Numbered from the stretch's first letter, positions 7,263 through 17,423 are shown. The stretch: DNA of 45,219 bases from Sanguibacter inulinus (GCF_013415325.1 NZ_JACBYE010000036.1:1-45219), one strand, 5' to 3'. Numbers and translations: made by a program. The notes: generated from the letters alone by a model not told the origin.

Positions 7263-9185
7263 TCAGCCGTTCTTGTTGCGCGAGTAGGCGCGCGAGCGCT
7301 CGTTCTGGTCGAGGATGACCTTGCGGATGCGCACGACCTCGGGGGTGACCTCGACGCACTCGTCCTCGCGGGCGAACTCGAGGGACTCCTCGAGCGTGAG
7401 GTGCTTCGGCGGGGTCAGGTTCTCGAAGGTGTCAGAAGACGCCGCACGCATGTTGGTGAGCTTCTTCTCCTTCGTGATGTTGACGTCCATGTCCTCGTTG
7501 CGGGAGTTCTCGCCGACGATCATGCCCTCGTAGACCTCCTGCGTGGGGTCGACGAAGAAGGAGCCGCGCTCCTGCAGGTTGATCATCGCGAACGGCGTCA
7601 CGACACCCGAGCGGTCGGCGACGAGCGAGCCGTTGACACGGGTCTCGATCGGGCCGGCCCACGGCTCGTAGCCCTCGGCGATCGACGAGGCGATGCCGGT
7701 GCCGCGCGTGTCGGTGAGGAAGCGCGTGCGGAAGCCGATGAGGCCACGGGCGGGGACGACGAACTCCATGCGGACCCAGCCGGTGCCGTGGTTCGACATG
7801 GTCTCCATGCGGCCCTTGCGCTGGGCGAGGAGCTGCGTGACGGCGCCGAGGTACTCCTCGGGGACGTCGATGGTCATGCGCTCCATCGGCTCGTGGCGCT
7901 TGCCGTCGATGGTGCGCGTGACGACCTGCGGCTTGCCGACGGTGAGCTCGAAGCCCTCGCGGCGCATCTGCTCGACGAGGATCGCGAGAGCGAGCTCTCC
8001 ACGGCCCTGGACCTCCCAGGCGTCAGGACGCTCGGTCGGCAGGACGCGGAGCGACACGTTGCCGATGAGCTCCTTGTCGAGGCGGTCCTTGACCTGGCGG
8101 GCGGTGACCTTGTGGCCCTTGCCACCCTTGCCCGCGAGCGGGGAGGTGTTGATACCGATGGTCATCGAGATGGCCGGGTCGTCGACCGTGATGAGCGGCA
8201 GCGGACGCGGGTCGTCGGGGTCCGTGAGGGTCTCACCGATGGTGATGTCCTCGATGCCGGCGACGGCGACGATCTCACCGGGGCCTGCGGAGTCCGTGGG
8301 GACGCGCGAGAGCGCCTTGGTCTCGAGGAGCTCGGTGATCTTGACGTTCTGCATCGTGCCGTCGGCGCGGGCCCAGGCCACGGTCTGGCCCTTGTTGATC
8401 GTGCCGTTGAAGATGCGGAGCAGCGCGAGGCGGCCGAGGAACGGCGAGGCGTCGAGGTTGGTGACGTGAGCCTGGAGCGGCGCGCCCTCCTCGTACGTCG
8501 GGGCCGGGATCTTGTCGAGGATGACCTTGAAGAGCGGCTCGAGGTCCGGGTTCTCGGGCGCGGTGCCGTCAGCGGGCTGCTCGGTCGACGCGCGGCCGAC
8601 CTTCGCTGCCGCGTAGACGACGGGCATGTCGAGGATCGCGTCGAGGTCGAGGTCGGGGACCTCGTCCGCGAGGTCGCTCGCGAGACCGAGCAGGAGGTCG
8701 GTCGCCTCGGCGACGACCTCTTCGATGCGCGAGTCGGGGCGGTCGGTCTTGTTGACCACGAGGATCACGGGGAGCTTGGCGACGAGCGCCTTGCGCAGCA
8801 CGAAGCGCGTCTGGGGCAGAGGGCCCTCGGACGCGTCGACGAGGAGGACGACACCGTCGACCATGGACAGGCCGCGCTCAACCTCACCACCGAAGTCGGC
8901 GTGGCCCGGGGTGTCGATCACGTTGATGGTGATGCCGTCGGGCTGGCCGGCGGCGATCGCGGCAGGACCGGCGTAGTGGACGGCGGTGTTCTTCGCGAGG
9001 ATCGTGATGCCCTTCTCGCGCTCGAGGTCACCGGAGTCCATGGCGCGCTCGTCGACGTGCGCGTGGGATCCGAACGCGCCGGACTGGTGCAGCATCGCGT
9101 CGACGAGGGTGGTCTTACCGTGGTCGACGTGGGCGACGATCGCGACGTTACGCAGGTCGGAGCGCACAGACATAGAGAAACTCAT
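7263..9185 (-). CDS. typA: Ribosome-associated GTPase TypA/BipA
   Basis: This translational GTPase of the EF-G family is linked to ribosome assembly and stress adaptation. The G1 motif AHVDHGKTT lies near residue 17, followed by the switch region RAMDSGDLEREKGITI, the G3 motif DTPGHADFGGE, and NKTD as G4. The downstream EF-G-like domains and the TypA-specific C-terminus (GFRTRFLTDTRGTGI and following) are intact. Starting at the ATG at 9185 gives 640 residues, the usual length; ATG 9173 would give 636. The reading frame stays open upstream to 9383, but that stretch lacks family similarity. It appears monocistronic, with a double hairpin behind it. Confidence 0.95.
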   Translation of the reverse strand: MSFSMSVRSDLRNVAIVAHVDHGKTTLVDAMLHQSGAFGSHAHVDERAMDSGDLEREKGITILAKNTAVHYAGPAAIAAGQPDGITINVIDTPGHADFGGEVERGLSMVDGVVLLVDASEGPLPQTRFVLRKALVAKLPVILVVNKTDRPDSRIEEVVAEATDLLLGLASDLADEVPDLDLDAILDMPVVYAAAKVGRASTEQPADGTAPENPDLEPLFKVILDKIPAPTYEEGAPLQAHVTNLDASPFLGRLALLRIFNGTINKGQTVAWARADGTMQNVKITELLETKALSRVPTDSAGPGEIVAVAGIEDITIGETLTDPDDPRPLPLITVDDPAISMTIGINTSPLAGKGGKGHKVTARQVKDRLDKELIGNVSLRVLPTERPDAWEVQGRGELALAILVEQMRREGFELTVGKPQVVTRTIDGKRHEPMERMTIDVPEEYLGAVTQLLAQRKGRMETMSNHGTGWVRMEFVVPARGLIGFRTRFLTDTRGTGIASSIAEGYEPWAGPIETRVNGSLVADRSGVVTPFAMINLQERGSFFVDPTQEVYEGMIVGENSRNEDMDVNITKEKKLTNMRAASSDTFENLTPPKHLTLEESLEFAREDECVEVTPEVVRIRKVILDQNERSRAYSRNKNG

Positions 9186-9372
9186 TTCACCGTGTGGAAG
9201 GAACGGGGCAGCGCACAGGTGCGCCGCTGGGTACCCGAGGAGGCCACGCGTCAGCGGTTCGACAGCGGCCCGGATGCTGGCGTGTGCCGCACCTGGGAAG
9301 CGCTCGTCGACGAAGAGACGACGTTGACCTATGCAACTGTACCCGGAGCGCAGAGGGCCACGCGAGAGTGTG

Positions 9373-10062
9373 TCAGGAGACACGTCCGTCGTGGAGGGTG
9401 ATCACCCTGTCCGCCCTGGCGGCGAGCAGGGGGTCGTGGGTCGAGACCACCGCTGCGACACCCTCCTGGTGCACGAGGTCGTGCAGCAGGTCCATCACCG
9501 TAGCCGCTGTCGCGGAGTCCAGCTGACCCGTGGGTTCGTCGGCGAGCAGGATCGACGGCCTGGCGACGATCGCCCGGGCGATCCCGACACGCTGCTGCTG
9601 CCCGCCGGACAGCTCGTAGGGACGCTGGTGGCCGTGCCGCTCGAGGCCGACCGTCGCGAGCACCTCGCGGACCCTGGCGTCGCGCTCCCGCGGCTCGGTG
9701 CGCAGCAGCCGGAGCGGGATCTCGACGTTCTCGGCGGCCGAGAGCACCGGGACCAGGCCGAAGGACTGCAGCACGTACCCGACGCCGGTGGTCCGCAGCC
9801 GGAGCCGCCCTGCGGTGTCCAGGCTGTCGAGCCGCTCGCCGTCGACCTCGACGTGGCCCGAGGTCGGCTCGTCGATGCCGCCCAGCAGGTGGAGCAGGGT
9901 CGACTTGCCCGAGCCCGAGGTGCCACGCAGCACGACGAGCTCGCCGCGGCCGACCTCGAGAGACACGTCGGAGACGGCGTGCACGTCGCCCGCAGGGGTC
10001 GAGAAGGTCCGGCTGACAGCGTGCGCCCGGAGCGCAGGGCCGGTCCGCTGCGTCGCGCTCAT
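9373..10062 (-). CDS. ABC exporter ATPase, MacB/LolD type (second of pair)
   Basis: A 229-residue nucleotide-binding subunit. Walker A is GTSGSGKST (about 47-55), the signature is LSGGQQQRVGIARA (about 149-162), and Walker B is ILLADEP followed by TGQLDSATA. This ATPase type partners FtsX/MacB permeases in export or mechanotransmission rather than import. The ATG overlaps the stop of the other ATPase by four bases and has GGGGAG upstream. It is the last of four coupled genes. The substrate cannot be told from sequence. Confidence 0.92.
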   Translation of the reverse strand: MSATQRTGPALRAHAVSRTFSTPAGDVHAVSDVSLEVGRGELVVLRGTSGSGKSTLLHLLGGIDEPTSGHVEVDGERLDSLDTAGRLRLRTTGVGYVLQSFGLVPVLSAAENVEIPLRLLRTEPRERDARVREVLATVGLERHGHQRPYELSGGQQQRVGIARAIVARPSILLADEPTGQLDSATAATVMDLLHDLVHQEGVAAVVSTHDPLLAARADRVITLHDGRVS

Positions 10063-11117
10063 CGCTGCTCCCCCGTCTCGTCGGTCGATCCTGCTGTGAC
10101 GTCAGCTGTCGCGCCGTCGGCCACCGCGTGCCGAGGAGCGGGACCTGGACGGTGGCGTCCGGCTCCAGCGGCCGGTCCGACGGGACCCGGCACAGGGACC
10201 GACCCGTCGGGCCACACACCCACGTGGTCAGGCTCGAGCGACAGCCTCACGCGGTCGCGGAGGTCCAGGCTCTCGACGAAGTCGGGCGGCAGCTGGAACC
10301 TGCCGACCCTGTCGAGGACCGCGAACTCCTCGGCGACGTGCCGCTCGGTGCCGTGCTCGTCGGTCTCGGTGCGGCGCAGCACCTCGGTCGAGGTCCGGCC
10401 GTCGCGGATCTGCACGGTGCGGGCCACGTGCTCCGAGACCGTCGGGTCGTGCGTGACGATCAGCGTGGTCACACCGGTCTCCGCGTTGACCGCGCGGAGC
10501 ATCTCGAGGACCTCGGCCGAGGTCGCCTCGTCGAGCTCGCCCGTGGGCTCGTCGGCCAGCAGCACCCGCGGCGAGTTGGCCACGGCGACGGCGATCGCGA
10601 CACGCTGCTGCTGACCTCCCGACATCTGGGAGGGCAGGCGGCCCTGGCAGTGCGCGACGCCGAGCAGGTCGAGCAGCTCGAGAGCCCTCCCCCGACGGTC
10701 TGGTGCCCGGGTGATGGTCAGCGGCAGCGCGACGTTCTGCGCAGCCGTCAGGTATGGCAGGAGGTTGCGGGCCGCCTGCTGCCACACGAAGCCCACGGTC
10801 TGACGCTGGTACCTCACGCGGTCCCGGCGACCGAGGGTCAGCAGGTCGGCGCCCGCGACCTCCGCAGTGCCACCTGTCGGCCTGTCCAGACCCGAGAGGA
10901 TCGACAGCAGCGTCGACTTCCCCGAGCCCGACGCTCCGACGAGAGCGACGATCTCACCGGCCTCGACCCGGAGGTTGAGGCCCTGCAGGGCTTGCACCTC
11001 GATCCCCTCGGTGACGAAGATGCGCACGAGGTCACGGCACAAGATGTCCGGCGACGCCGGTCTCGGTGCTGCGCTGGCGGAGGCGTGCCGGCCGAGGGCC
11101 GGGGGCTGGGTGGTCAT
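10059..11117 (-). CDS. ABC exporter ATPase with C-terminal AbrB-like extension
   Basis: This 352-residue ATPase carries Walker A (GASGSGKST), the signature MSGGQQQRVAIAVA and Walker B (VLLADEP). After the roughly 220-residue ATPase core comes a segment (LDRVGRFQLPPDFVESLDL, then RVRLSLEPDHV) whose spacing resembles a short SpoVT/AbrB-like swapped-hairpin strand set, ending in a Pro/Gly/Ala-rich tail. The start at 11117 is chosen because AGGAG lies eight bases upstream; a GTG at 11126 overlapping the permease stop is also possible. It should pair with the neighbouring FtsX-type permeases and the shorter ATPase. Confidence 0.9.
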   Translation of the reverse strand: MTTQPPALGRHASASAAPRPASPDILCRDLVRIFVTEGIEVQALQGLNLRVEAGEIVALVGASGSGKSTLLSILSGLDRPTGGTAEVAGADLLTLGRRDRVRYQRQTVGFVWQQAARNLLPYLTAAQNVALPLTITRAPDRRGRALELLDLLGVAHCQGRLPSQMSGGQQQRVAIAVAVANSPRVLLADEPTGELDEATSAEVLEMLRAVNAETGVTTLIVTHDPTVSEHVARTVQIRDGRTSTEVLRRTETDEHGTERHVAEEFAVLDRVGRFQLPPDFVESLDLRDRVRLSLEPDHVGVWPDGSVPVPGPVGPAAGAGRHRPGPAPRHAVADGATADVTAGSTDETGEQR

Positions 11118-11122
11118 GTCTC

Positions 11123-13942
11123 TCACTCCTGTACCGACCGCAGCGTCGCCGCGGAGCTGACCCGTCGTCCGAGGGCCGCTGAGACGAGGCAGCAGACCCC
11201 CACGACGACGACGAAGACCCCGAGGACGCCGAGCAGCGCGGCAGGGTCGTAGACGAGCGGCGGTGCGGTCGCACCGCCGGTGAAGGCGCGCAGGTCGACG
11301 GTCCGGGCGACGAGCACGGGCAGCGCCAGCCCGAGGGCCAGCCCTGCGACGAGGGAGGGCACAGCCCAGGAGGCGATCTCCCAGGTGGTGATGACCCGAG
11401 GCCCGCGCGCGGGCATCCCGAGGATCTTGAGCACGGCGACGAGCCTCTCGCGACGACCCGTCGCCATGACCTCGCCGAGCACGATCGTCGAGGCGCCCAC
11501 GACGAGCGCCACGAGGGTCCCGACGAGGAGCGCGCCCTGCAGCCCGGCGAGCGTCGGGTCCTCGAGGCGGAGCCCGACGGCGTCGGCCTGGACCTCGAGG
11601 GCGCTCGGCCCGGTGATCTCACCGACCTGCGCGACGACGGCAGCCCGGTCCGCGTCCTCGACCGTAGGGTCGAGGCGGACCAGCAGGGTCCGCGGCAGGT
11701 AGGTGGTCCCGGTCAGGTCGGCGAGGCTCGACCTGTCGAGCAGCACCCAGCCCGACGTGGTCGAGACGCCCGGGACCTCGGGGCGCTGGTTGACGACGTC
11801 GAGCACGACGACCTGCCCGTCGACCGTGACGGTCGCCCCGCCCTCGAGCGCGAAGCGGCTCGACACGACAGCCGGCAGCGGACCGCCGTCCGTCGGGGCG
11901 GCGAGGTCGGGGACGGTCCAGCCCGGGACGTCCTGCTGGACCTGCGCGAGGTCGACCGGGTCCACGAGCAGCACCCGCGCCTGGAGCCTGTCGTCACCCG
12001 TCGAGAGCGCCGCGGGGGTCACCTCGGTCGCGGTGGTGGCCGCCGCGACGCCTGGCACCTCACGGACCAGGGCGAGGGTCTCCTCGTCGACGATCGGCCC
12101 CGTCGAGCGCAGGTCGGCCCCGATGGCGTCCCAGGTCTGGGTCTCGAGCCCGGTGCGCACCGTGGTCAGCAGGACCGTGGAGAGCACCGCGACGGTCACG
12201 GCCACCACGAGCCCGACGAGCGGGGCCAGCTGGCCACGACGGTCCCGGGTCGCCGAGGCCGCCCCGAGGAAGGACAGCGCGCCGCGCCGCGAGCGGGCCA
12301 GCCGGACGACAGGGGCGAGGAGCAGCGGCGCGATCCGTGCGACCACCACGGCCGTCGCGACCGCCAGGAGGGCCGGCGTCGCGGCGAGCAACGGGTCCGT
12401 CCCGCTCCCGGTGTCCTCGGCACCGCGGCGCAGCACCAGGACCGTCGCGGTCACGGCGACCGCCACGACGAGCACCTCCCAGACTCTCCGGAGCCGGCTC
12501 GTCGACCGGGCCGCAGAGTCCTGACGGACACCGCGCAGACCTGCAGGAGGTGCGCTCGCCGCGAGCATCACGGCGGGGGCGAGCGCCGCCACGAGCGGTC
12601 CGACGAGGACGGCGGGTGCGAAGGCCGTCGGCACGAGCAGCACGGCTCCGAGCAGGCCGAGCCCTCCCCCGACGATCCCGAGCAGCAGGCCCTCGACAGC
12701 CAGGAGGCCGCGGACCTGCAGACCGGAGGCCCCGCGGGCCCGGGCCAGAGCGAGCGCGGTGCGGCGTCGCGAGGCGATGACCCTGACGGCCGCGAGCAGC
12801 AGCAGCCCGAGCCCCGCGACGGGCCCGGCAGCGAGCAGGGCGACGACAGTCGTCGTCGCGGAGATGTCACGCTCGATCGTGTCGAGGGTCCCGGGGAGTT
12901 CCGAGGAGAGCTTGAGGGTCCCGTCGGGCTGGTCGACGCCGTAGGACAGCGGAGCCGCCGTGAAGCCGCGGAGCTGGGAGGAGATGTCGGACAGCTGGTC
13001 TGAGGTGTAGGGCGAGGGGTCGACGTCGAACCAGACGTCGAGCCTGTCGAGGAACGGGTCGATCCCCGGTCCCCGGTACGCGGCGGCCGTGAGCACGATG
13101 CCGACGTTGATGCTGTCGACGATGGCCGGCTGAGCCGCAGACGGGGTGTGGTACCAGTAGTCCTCGTCAGGGTCGTCCGCGGTGTAGGTCCCGAGCAGGA
13201 CGAAGTCTCCACGGCCGAAGGCCTGGCGGGTCTGGCCGACGTCCCAGGCGAGCCTCTCGGCGGCGGCGGCGGAGAGGGCGATCCCGACGGGCTGCGGTGT
13301 CCGCTCGATAGGCCCTTCCGCGAGGGCCACCGGCGAGTCGTCGATGGTCGGCCAGCGCCCCTCCGTGAGGGTCACGTGCTCTGCGAGGTAGGGGTCCTGG
13401 GTCTCGCGGAGGTTGATGGCGGCCACGTCCGAGCGCTCTGAGGTCTCGACCACGACGTCCCCTCGCGCCGAGGTCCGCATGCGCGGGTCGAGGACCCCGG
13501 CGCGCAGCGGGTCGGGCAGGGCGTCGTGAGCCTGCCGCAGACCGCCGTCGAGCAACCCGAAGGTGGTCTCCCACTCGTCGGGGACCGCCGACGGCGCTGT
13601 CCCCCGCGAGGCGCCGTAGTACGGGGTCTGGTTGCTCGACGAGATGTCCCGGGTGATCGGCGTGGTCGCGGCGAGCCTGTGGCTCGTGATGTCGTCCGAG
13701 ACCACCTGGACCGCCCGCGGCCACACGGCGAGCAGCAGCGCGGCGACGACCGTCACCAGGAGCACGACAGTCCCGGCCCGGAGGTCGTCGGCGAGCACCC
13801 GCCGGACCACCGGGACCCGTCGCTCGGCGCGCGTGGTCCTGCGCGCGGCGGGCGCAGGGCCAGGCACCGCCGGAGTCCGCGGCGGGCCGGACCCGGGTGC
13901 GTGGGAGCCTCCGGGGCTGCCGGCTGCGCTCGTGCGGCTCAT
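11123..13942 (-). CDS. Giant FtsX-like ABC permease (MacB family), shorter paralog
   Basis: The 939-residue membrane protein starts with a polar tail and a first membrane span near 48-70. A large extracytoplasmic region of about 280 residues follows, then a block of membrane helices (about 355-460 and 480-600), a second outer region, and a C-terminal FtsX core (about 795-930; LLVGTLVALVVGASTIVLGEV, then the conserved RRERLVAVLKILGM cytoplasmic loop). Duplicated FtsX cores of this kind are typical of actinobacterial exporters. The ATG overlaps the stop of the larger paralog by four bases. The two ATPases downstream supply energy. The cargo is unknown. Confidence 0.85.
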   Translation of the reverse strand: MSRTSAAGSPGGSHAPGSGPPRTPAVPGPAPAARRTTRAERRVPVVRRVLADDLRAGTVVLLVTVVAALLLAVWPRAVQVVSDDITSHRLAATTPITRDISSSNQTPYYGASRGTAPSAVPDEWETTFGLLDGGLRQAHDALPDPLRAGVLDPRMRTSARGDVVVETSERSDVAAINLRETQDPYLAEHVTLTEGRWPTIDDSPVALAEGPIERTPQPVGIALSAAAAERLAWDVGQTRQAFGRGDFVLLGTYTADDPDEDYWYHTPSAAQPAIVDSINVGIVLTAAAYRGPGIDPFLDRLDVWFDVDPSPYTSDQLSDISSQLRGFTAAPLSYGVDQPDGTLKLSSELPGTLDTIERDISATTTVVALLAAGPVAGLGLLLLAAVRVIASRRRTALALARARGASGLQVRGLLAVEGLLLGIVGGGLGLLGAVLLVPTAFAPAVLVGPLVAALAPAVMLAASAPPAGLRGVRQDSAARSTSRLRRVWEVLVVAVAVTATVLVLRRGAEDTGSGTDPLLAATPALLAVATAVVVARIAPLLLAPVVRLARSRRGALSFLGAASATRDRRGQLAPLVGLVVAVTVAVLSTVLLTTVRTGLETQTWDAIGADLRSTGPIVDEETLALVREVPGVAAATTATEVTPAALSTGDDRLQARVLLVDPVDLAQVQQDVPGWTVPDLAAPTDGGPLPAVVSSRFALEGGATVTVDGQVVVLDVVNQRPEVPGVSTTSGWVLLDRSSLADLTGTTYLPRTLLVRLDPTVEDADRAAVVAQVGEITGPSALEVQADAVGLRLEDPTLAGLQGALLVGTLVALVVGASTIVLGEVMATGRRERLVAVLKILGMPARGPRVITTWEIASWAVPSLVAGLALGLALPVLVARTVDLRAFTGGATAPPLVYDPAALLGVLGVFVVVVGVCCLVSAALGRRVSSAATLRSVQE

Positions 13943-16900
13943 CGGGCGTCCTCCCGGTGGTCGAGGTCGAGGGCCTGCCTGCGCACGGTCCGGGCCTGGT
14001 CCGCGACGAGCAGGCCGGCGCCGACCACGAGGGCGAGCAGCAGCACGACCATCGGGACGACTGAGGGGTGCACACCCGAGGCGATGCCTGCGAAGGCCTC
14101 GGGCACGGTGACGCGGGCGAAGAGCCCGGCGACCGCCAGCGTCACCAGCGCACCGGAGACGAGCCCGGCGACGACAGCGCAGCCGAGCACGACGAGGAGC
14201 TCAGAGGTCCGAGAGCGTGCCTGCGCGCCCCCGCTCACACCGACAGCACGCAGCGCGACGACCTCGCCGCGCCGCGCACGGCCCAGGGCTCCGAGGACCG
14301 ACCACGTCCCCGCGAGGGACAGGGCGACGGCCCCGGCTGCGGCGATCCAGAAGGCCGACCCGATCGAGGGGGCCGGGACCGCGGCGGCGGTACCGGCGCT
14401 CGTGACGGTCCACGCAGGCGGGACCTGCGTCTCGACAGCCTCGACGAGCACACCGACCTCCGAGGGGTCCTGGGCCACCACCCAGATCTCGTCGCCCGCG
14501 GCCGGGGCCCGCGCCGTGCGCAGACCGTAGGCCTGCAGCGCGTCGAGGTCGAGCATGAGTGCGGGACCGCCGAGACCGCCGGGCAGCGCGGGCACCGAAC
14601 CGACGATCTCGAGCGTCACGCGCTGACCGACGACCGTCGCGTCGAGCGTGTCACCGACTGCGGCGTCGAGACGAGCCAAGAGCTCCGGGACGACGACGGC
14701 GGGGACCGCCGGCGCGAGATCGGTTGCCCCCGGGTCGAGGCTGGGGTCGGCTCCGGGGGGCATGAAGCGGAGCCGCGCCTGGACCGCCGCGGCCTCGAGC
14801 ACGCCGCTGACCGCGGGCAGCACGGCGTCAGGCGGGCTCGTCAGCGACAGGCTCCCGTCGTACGCGGTGCCCGACGCCCCGACCAGCGCGTCGAGCAGGC
14901 TCCACGTGCCCTGCGCCCCGGCGAGGTCTGTCGGCCCCGACGTCCCGTCGTCAGCGGTCGCCCCGGTGTCCGCGAGGGTCCCGACGCTCGTGACCGCGAG
15001 GTCGAGGGCCACAGGTCCGCGCCGAGGGTCGGCGCGCAGCTCGACGGAGACCACCCGCCAGCTGCTGGCCGTGTCTGGGACAGGGATCTCGACCTCGACG
15101 TCGGTGCGTGAGCCGTCGTCGCCGGCGAGGACCGGGAACGAGACGGGATCGGCGCTGGTCTGCACGATGCCGCCGTGCTCGTCGGCCAGCCACACGACCG
15201 TGGTGACCGGGACAGGCGGTCCGCCGAAGGCCGGCATCGGCGCCCGGATCCTGCGGGAGAACCGTGTCTCGTCGATCTCCGCCTCGACGGCCTGACCGCT
15301 GAGGTCCAGCCGCAGCGCGCTGGTCCCCTCGGGCAGAGCCAGGCCAGGCAGCGCAGGGCGGGGAGCCACGACGACGAGCGACGACGCATCGACCGCAGGT
15401 GTCCGCGAGAGCAGCGGCGCGATCTGCTCGCCGGGCACCGCGAGGACCCGGACAGGTCCGTCACCGACAGTGCCCTCGACATCGAGCACGAGCGACGAGG
15501 CTGCGGCGACTCCGTCGTCGACGTCGAGCGCCGGGACCGTGGTGAGCGGCGTGACCACCCCGGTGGTCGTGGTCTGCACCCGGACGTCGCTGCCTGTCGC
15601 GAGCCCGCCGACCTGACCGCGCAGGTGGTCCACGGTGCCGCTGTAGCCGCTCGCGAGCAGCACGGAGCCTGTCGCGAGCGCCACGAGCACGGCGGGGACC
15701 GTGAAGGCCACGAGCCTGCGGGAGACCTGGCGCGCCGCGTAGACCGGCGCCAACCCAGGTCTGCGGCGGGCGCGACGCTCGACGAGGCGCAGCGTCGGCG
15801 CGAGCAGCACGAGGACGACGAGCACGAGGGCGAGCAGCAGGACTCCCGGGGCGGCGACCACGAGGGCCTCCGCCTCGGGGACCGCGAGCCCGCGGGCCCG
15901 CCACAGCCGCCAGCCGAGCAGCACGGAGACCGCGCCCAGCAGCACGACGGCGACGACTCCGACCGCGGTCCGGGCCCGGCCCGACGCGTCGACCGCCCGC
16001 GCCCGGGCGAGGGACCTCGCGTCGACAGCCGTCACCACCACGAAGACGACGGCGACGAGGACTGCCACACCGGCAGCCGACCCGACGATCCAGGCAGCAC
16101 CGAGCGCCGTCCACCCTCCGACAGGGCCGACGAGGGCCAGCGCAGCCCACGCGCCAGCACCACCGAGCAGCGCACCGCCCACAGCTGCCGGGAGCACCTC
16201 GACCAGCCCCAGCCACCCGAGCTGAGCCGCCGACGCCCCGCGGGCGACGAGGATCTGGCTCTCCCTGGCCCGCACGGCCACGAGCATCCGCGCGAGCTCG
16301 ACGAGCGACACGAGGCTCACCACGAGCAGCAGCACCACGGGCGCCGTCGTCACGGCACGGGCCGTCGACGCCTGCGCGTCGAGGGCCGCGACAGTCGCCG
16401 TGAGCGTTCCGGTCTCGACGACACCACGGACGTCGGCAGGGCTCGCCGTCACGGCGCCGCGCACCCCCGGGAGCCCGGTGGCGAGGGTGGCGACGTCGTC
16501 GACGGTGAGCAGCGGGGTGCGAGTCGAGACTGTCCAGCCGACGAAGGGGTCGTCCTGGACCGCGAGCAGCGTCTGCTCGTCGACGAGGACAGGGCCGTAC
16601 GGGGGCTCACCCGAGCCGGAGGTCTCGTCGAGGGCGGACCCGGGCGCCCCCGGGTCCGGCTCCCAGAGCCCGACGACCACGAGCGGGACGTCGGCGACCA
16701 CGACGGTGTCGCCGACCTCGAGGCCCAGCGGCTCGGCGGCAGAGGTCGGCAGGAGCGCCTCGCCGGGGCCGGGGACTGTGCTGCCAGCTGCGGCGGTCCG
16801 GGCGCTGAGGACGACCTGCTCGAGCGGTGCGCCGTCGGCGGCGCTCGCCGAGCGGGCCTCGGTCGTCAGGGAGCGAGAGACGTCCACGGGGGTGTCACCC

Positions 16901-17250
16901 GTCGCGGACGCGAAGATCTGGCGCACGGTGCCGTCCTGCGCGGTAGGGTCCGGCGCCAGCCGGGTGGTGACCCGCAGCACAGAACCAGGTCCCGTCAGCA
17001 GGTCGGGTGCGGTCCGGACGGCCTGGGTGCTGCTCTGCTCGACGAAGGCGAAGGTCCCGCCGACCGTCCCGGCGACGAGCAGGGTGACGGCGGCCAGGCC
17101 GAGGAGTGCCGCCCTGGACGCGCGGAGCCGGGCCCGGAGGAGGCCTGCGAGCCCTGTCGAGGGTGTCCCGGTCGGGCTGGTGCCGGCCCGCGCCCGCTCT
17201 GGGGCGCGCGACGGGACGGCACCAGGTGCCGTCGTGGTCTTCGTCCCCAT
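13939..17250 (-). CDS. Giant FtsX-like ABC permease (MacB family), larger paralog
   Basis: The product is about 1103 residues, with a first span near 45-65 (AALLGLAAVTLLVAGTVGG), a long outer region, a central group of membrane helices, a second large outer region rich in beta-type sequence, and a C-terminal FtsX core containing LGALGRARRGEVVALRAVGVSGG. It is the first gene of the four-gene exporter operon. I start it at ATG 17250, which has GGAGGG upstream. The frame is open to 17376, but that extra stretch includes a strong hairpin at 17325-17361 best explained as a terminator of the importer operon before it. Substrate unknown. Confidence 0.85.
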   Translation of the reverse strand: MGTKTTTAPGAVPSRAPERARAGTSPTGTPSTGLAGLLRARLRASRAALLGLAAVTLLVAGTVGGTFAFVEQSSTQAVRTAPDLLTGPGSVLRVTTRLAPDPTAQDGTVRQIFASATGDTPVDVSRSLTTEARSASAADGAPLEQVVLSARTAAAGSTVPGPGEALLPTSAAEPLGLEVGDTVVVADVPLVVVGLWEPDPGAPGSALDETSGSGEPPYGPVLVDEQTLLAVQDDPFVGWTVSTRTPLLTVDDVATLATGLPGVRGAVTASPADVRGVVETGTLTATVAALDAQASTARAVTTAPVVLLLVVSLVSLVELARMLVAVRARESQILVARGASAAQLGWLGLVEVLPAAVGGALLGGAGAWAALALVGPVGGWTALGAAWIVGSAAGVAVLVAVVFVVVTAVDARSLARARAVDASGRARTAVGVVAVVLLGAVSVLLGWRLWRARGLAVPEAEALVVAAPGVLLLALVLVVLVLLAPTLRLVERRARRRPGLAPVYAARQVSRRLVAFTVPAVLVALATGSVLLASGYSGTVDHLRGQVGGLATGSDVRVQTTTTGVVTPLTTVPALDVDDGVAAASSLVLDVEGTVGDGPVRVLAVPGEQIAPLLSRTPAVDASSLVVVAPRPALPGLALPEGTSALRLDLSGQAVEAEIDETRFSRRIRAPMPAFGGPPVPVTTVVWLADEHGGIVQTSADPVSFPVLAGDDGSRTDVEVEIPVPDTASSWRVVSVELRADPRRGPVALDLAVTSVGTLADTGATADDGTSGPTDLAGAQGTWSLLDALVGASGTAYDGSLSLTSPPDAVLPAVSGVLEAAAVQARLRFMPPGADPSLDPGATDLAPAVPAVVVPELLARLDAAVGDTLDATVVGQRVTLEIVGSVPALPGGLGGPALMLDLDALQAYGLRTARAPAAGDEIWVVAQDPSEVGVLVEAVETQVPPAWTVTSAGTAAAVPAPSIGSAFWIAAAGAVALSLAGTWSVLGALGRARRGEVVALRAVGVSGGAQARSRTSELLVVLGCAVVAGLVSGALVTLAVAGLFARVTVPEAFAGIASGVHPSVVPMVVLLLALVVGAGLLVADQARTVRRQALDLDHREDAR

Positions 17251-17324
17251 CGTCCGGGCCCCCTCCGGTCGAGCGTCGCGTCGTCGCGTCGTCCCCCGGC
17301 CGTGCTGGACGGCGACGGGGCGTG

Positions 17325-17361
17325 GGTCGCGCGCGGGCAGCTGTGCTGCCCGCGCGCGACC
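17325..17361 (-). terminator. Strong hairpin behind the first peptide-importer operon
   Basis: Arms 17326-17341 and 17345-17360 pair over 16 bp (GTCGCGCGCGGGCAGC and its complement) with a 3-base loop. It lies about 65 bases after the DppD-DppF stop and about 75 bases before the FtsX permease start. No T run follows on the minus strand, so it may work as a barrier or mRNA 3'-end stabiliser as well as a terminator. Confidence 0.7.
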
Positions 17362-17423
17362 TGTCGTGCTGGTCATGCTGATCGTGCTGGTCGTGCGTGG
17401 TGCTGGTCTGGCTCAGGTCGTGC

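Noticed and set aside
7098-9401. A 767-codon plus-strand frame opposite typA
   Set aside because: typA is certain from its GTPase motifs, and the antisense frame is an artefact of high GC.
17366-17420. Repeats of GTGCTGGTC before the FtsX permease considered as operator sites
   Set aside because: They are short, imperfect and all in one orientation, and they fit simple-sequence slippage; nothing ties them to a regulator.
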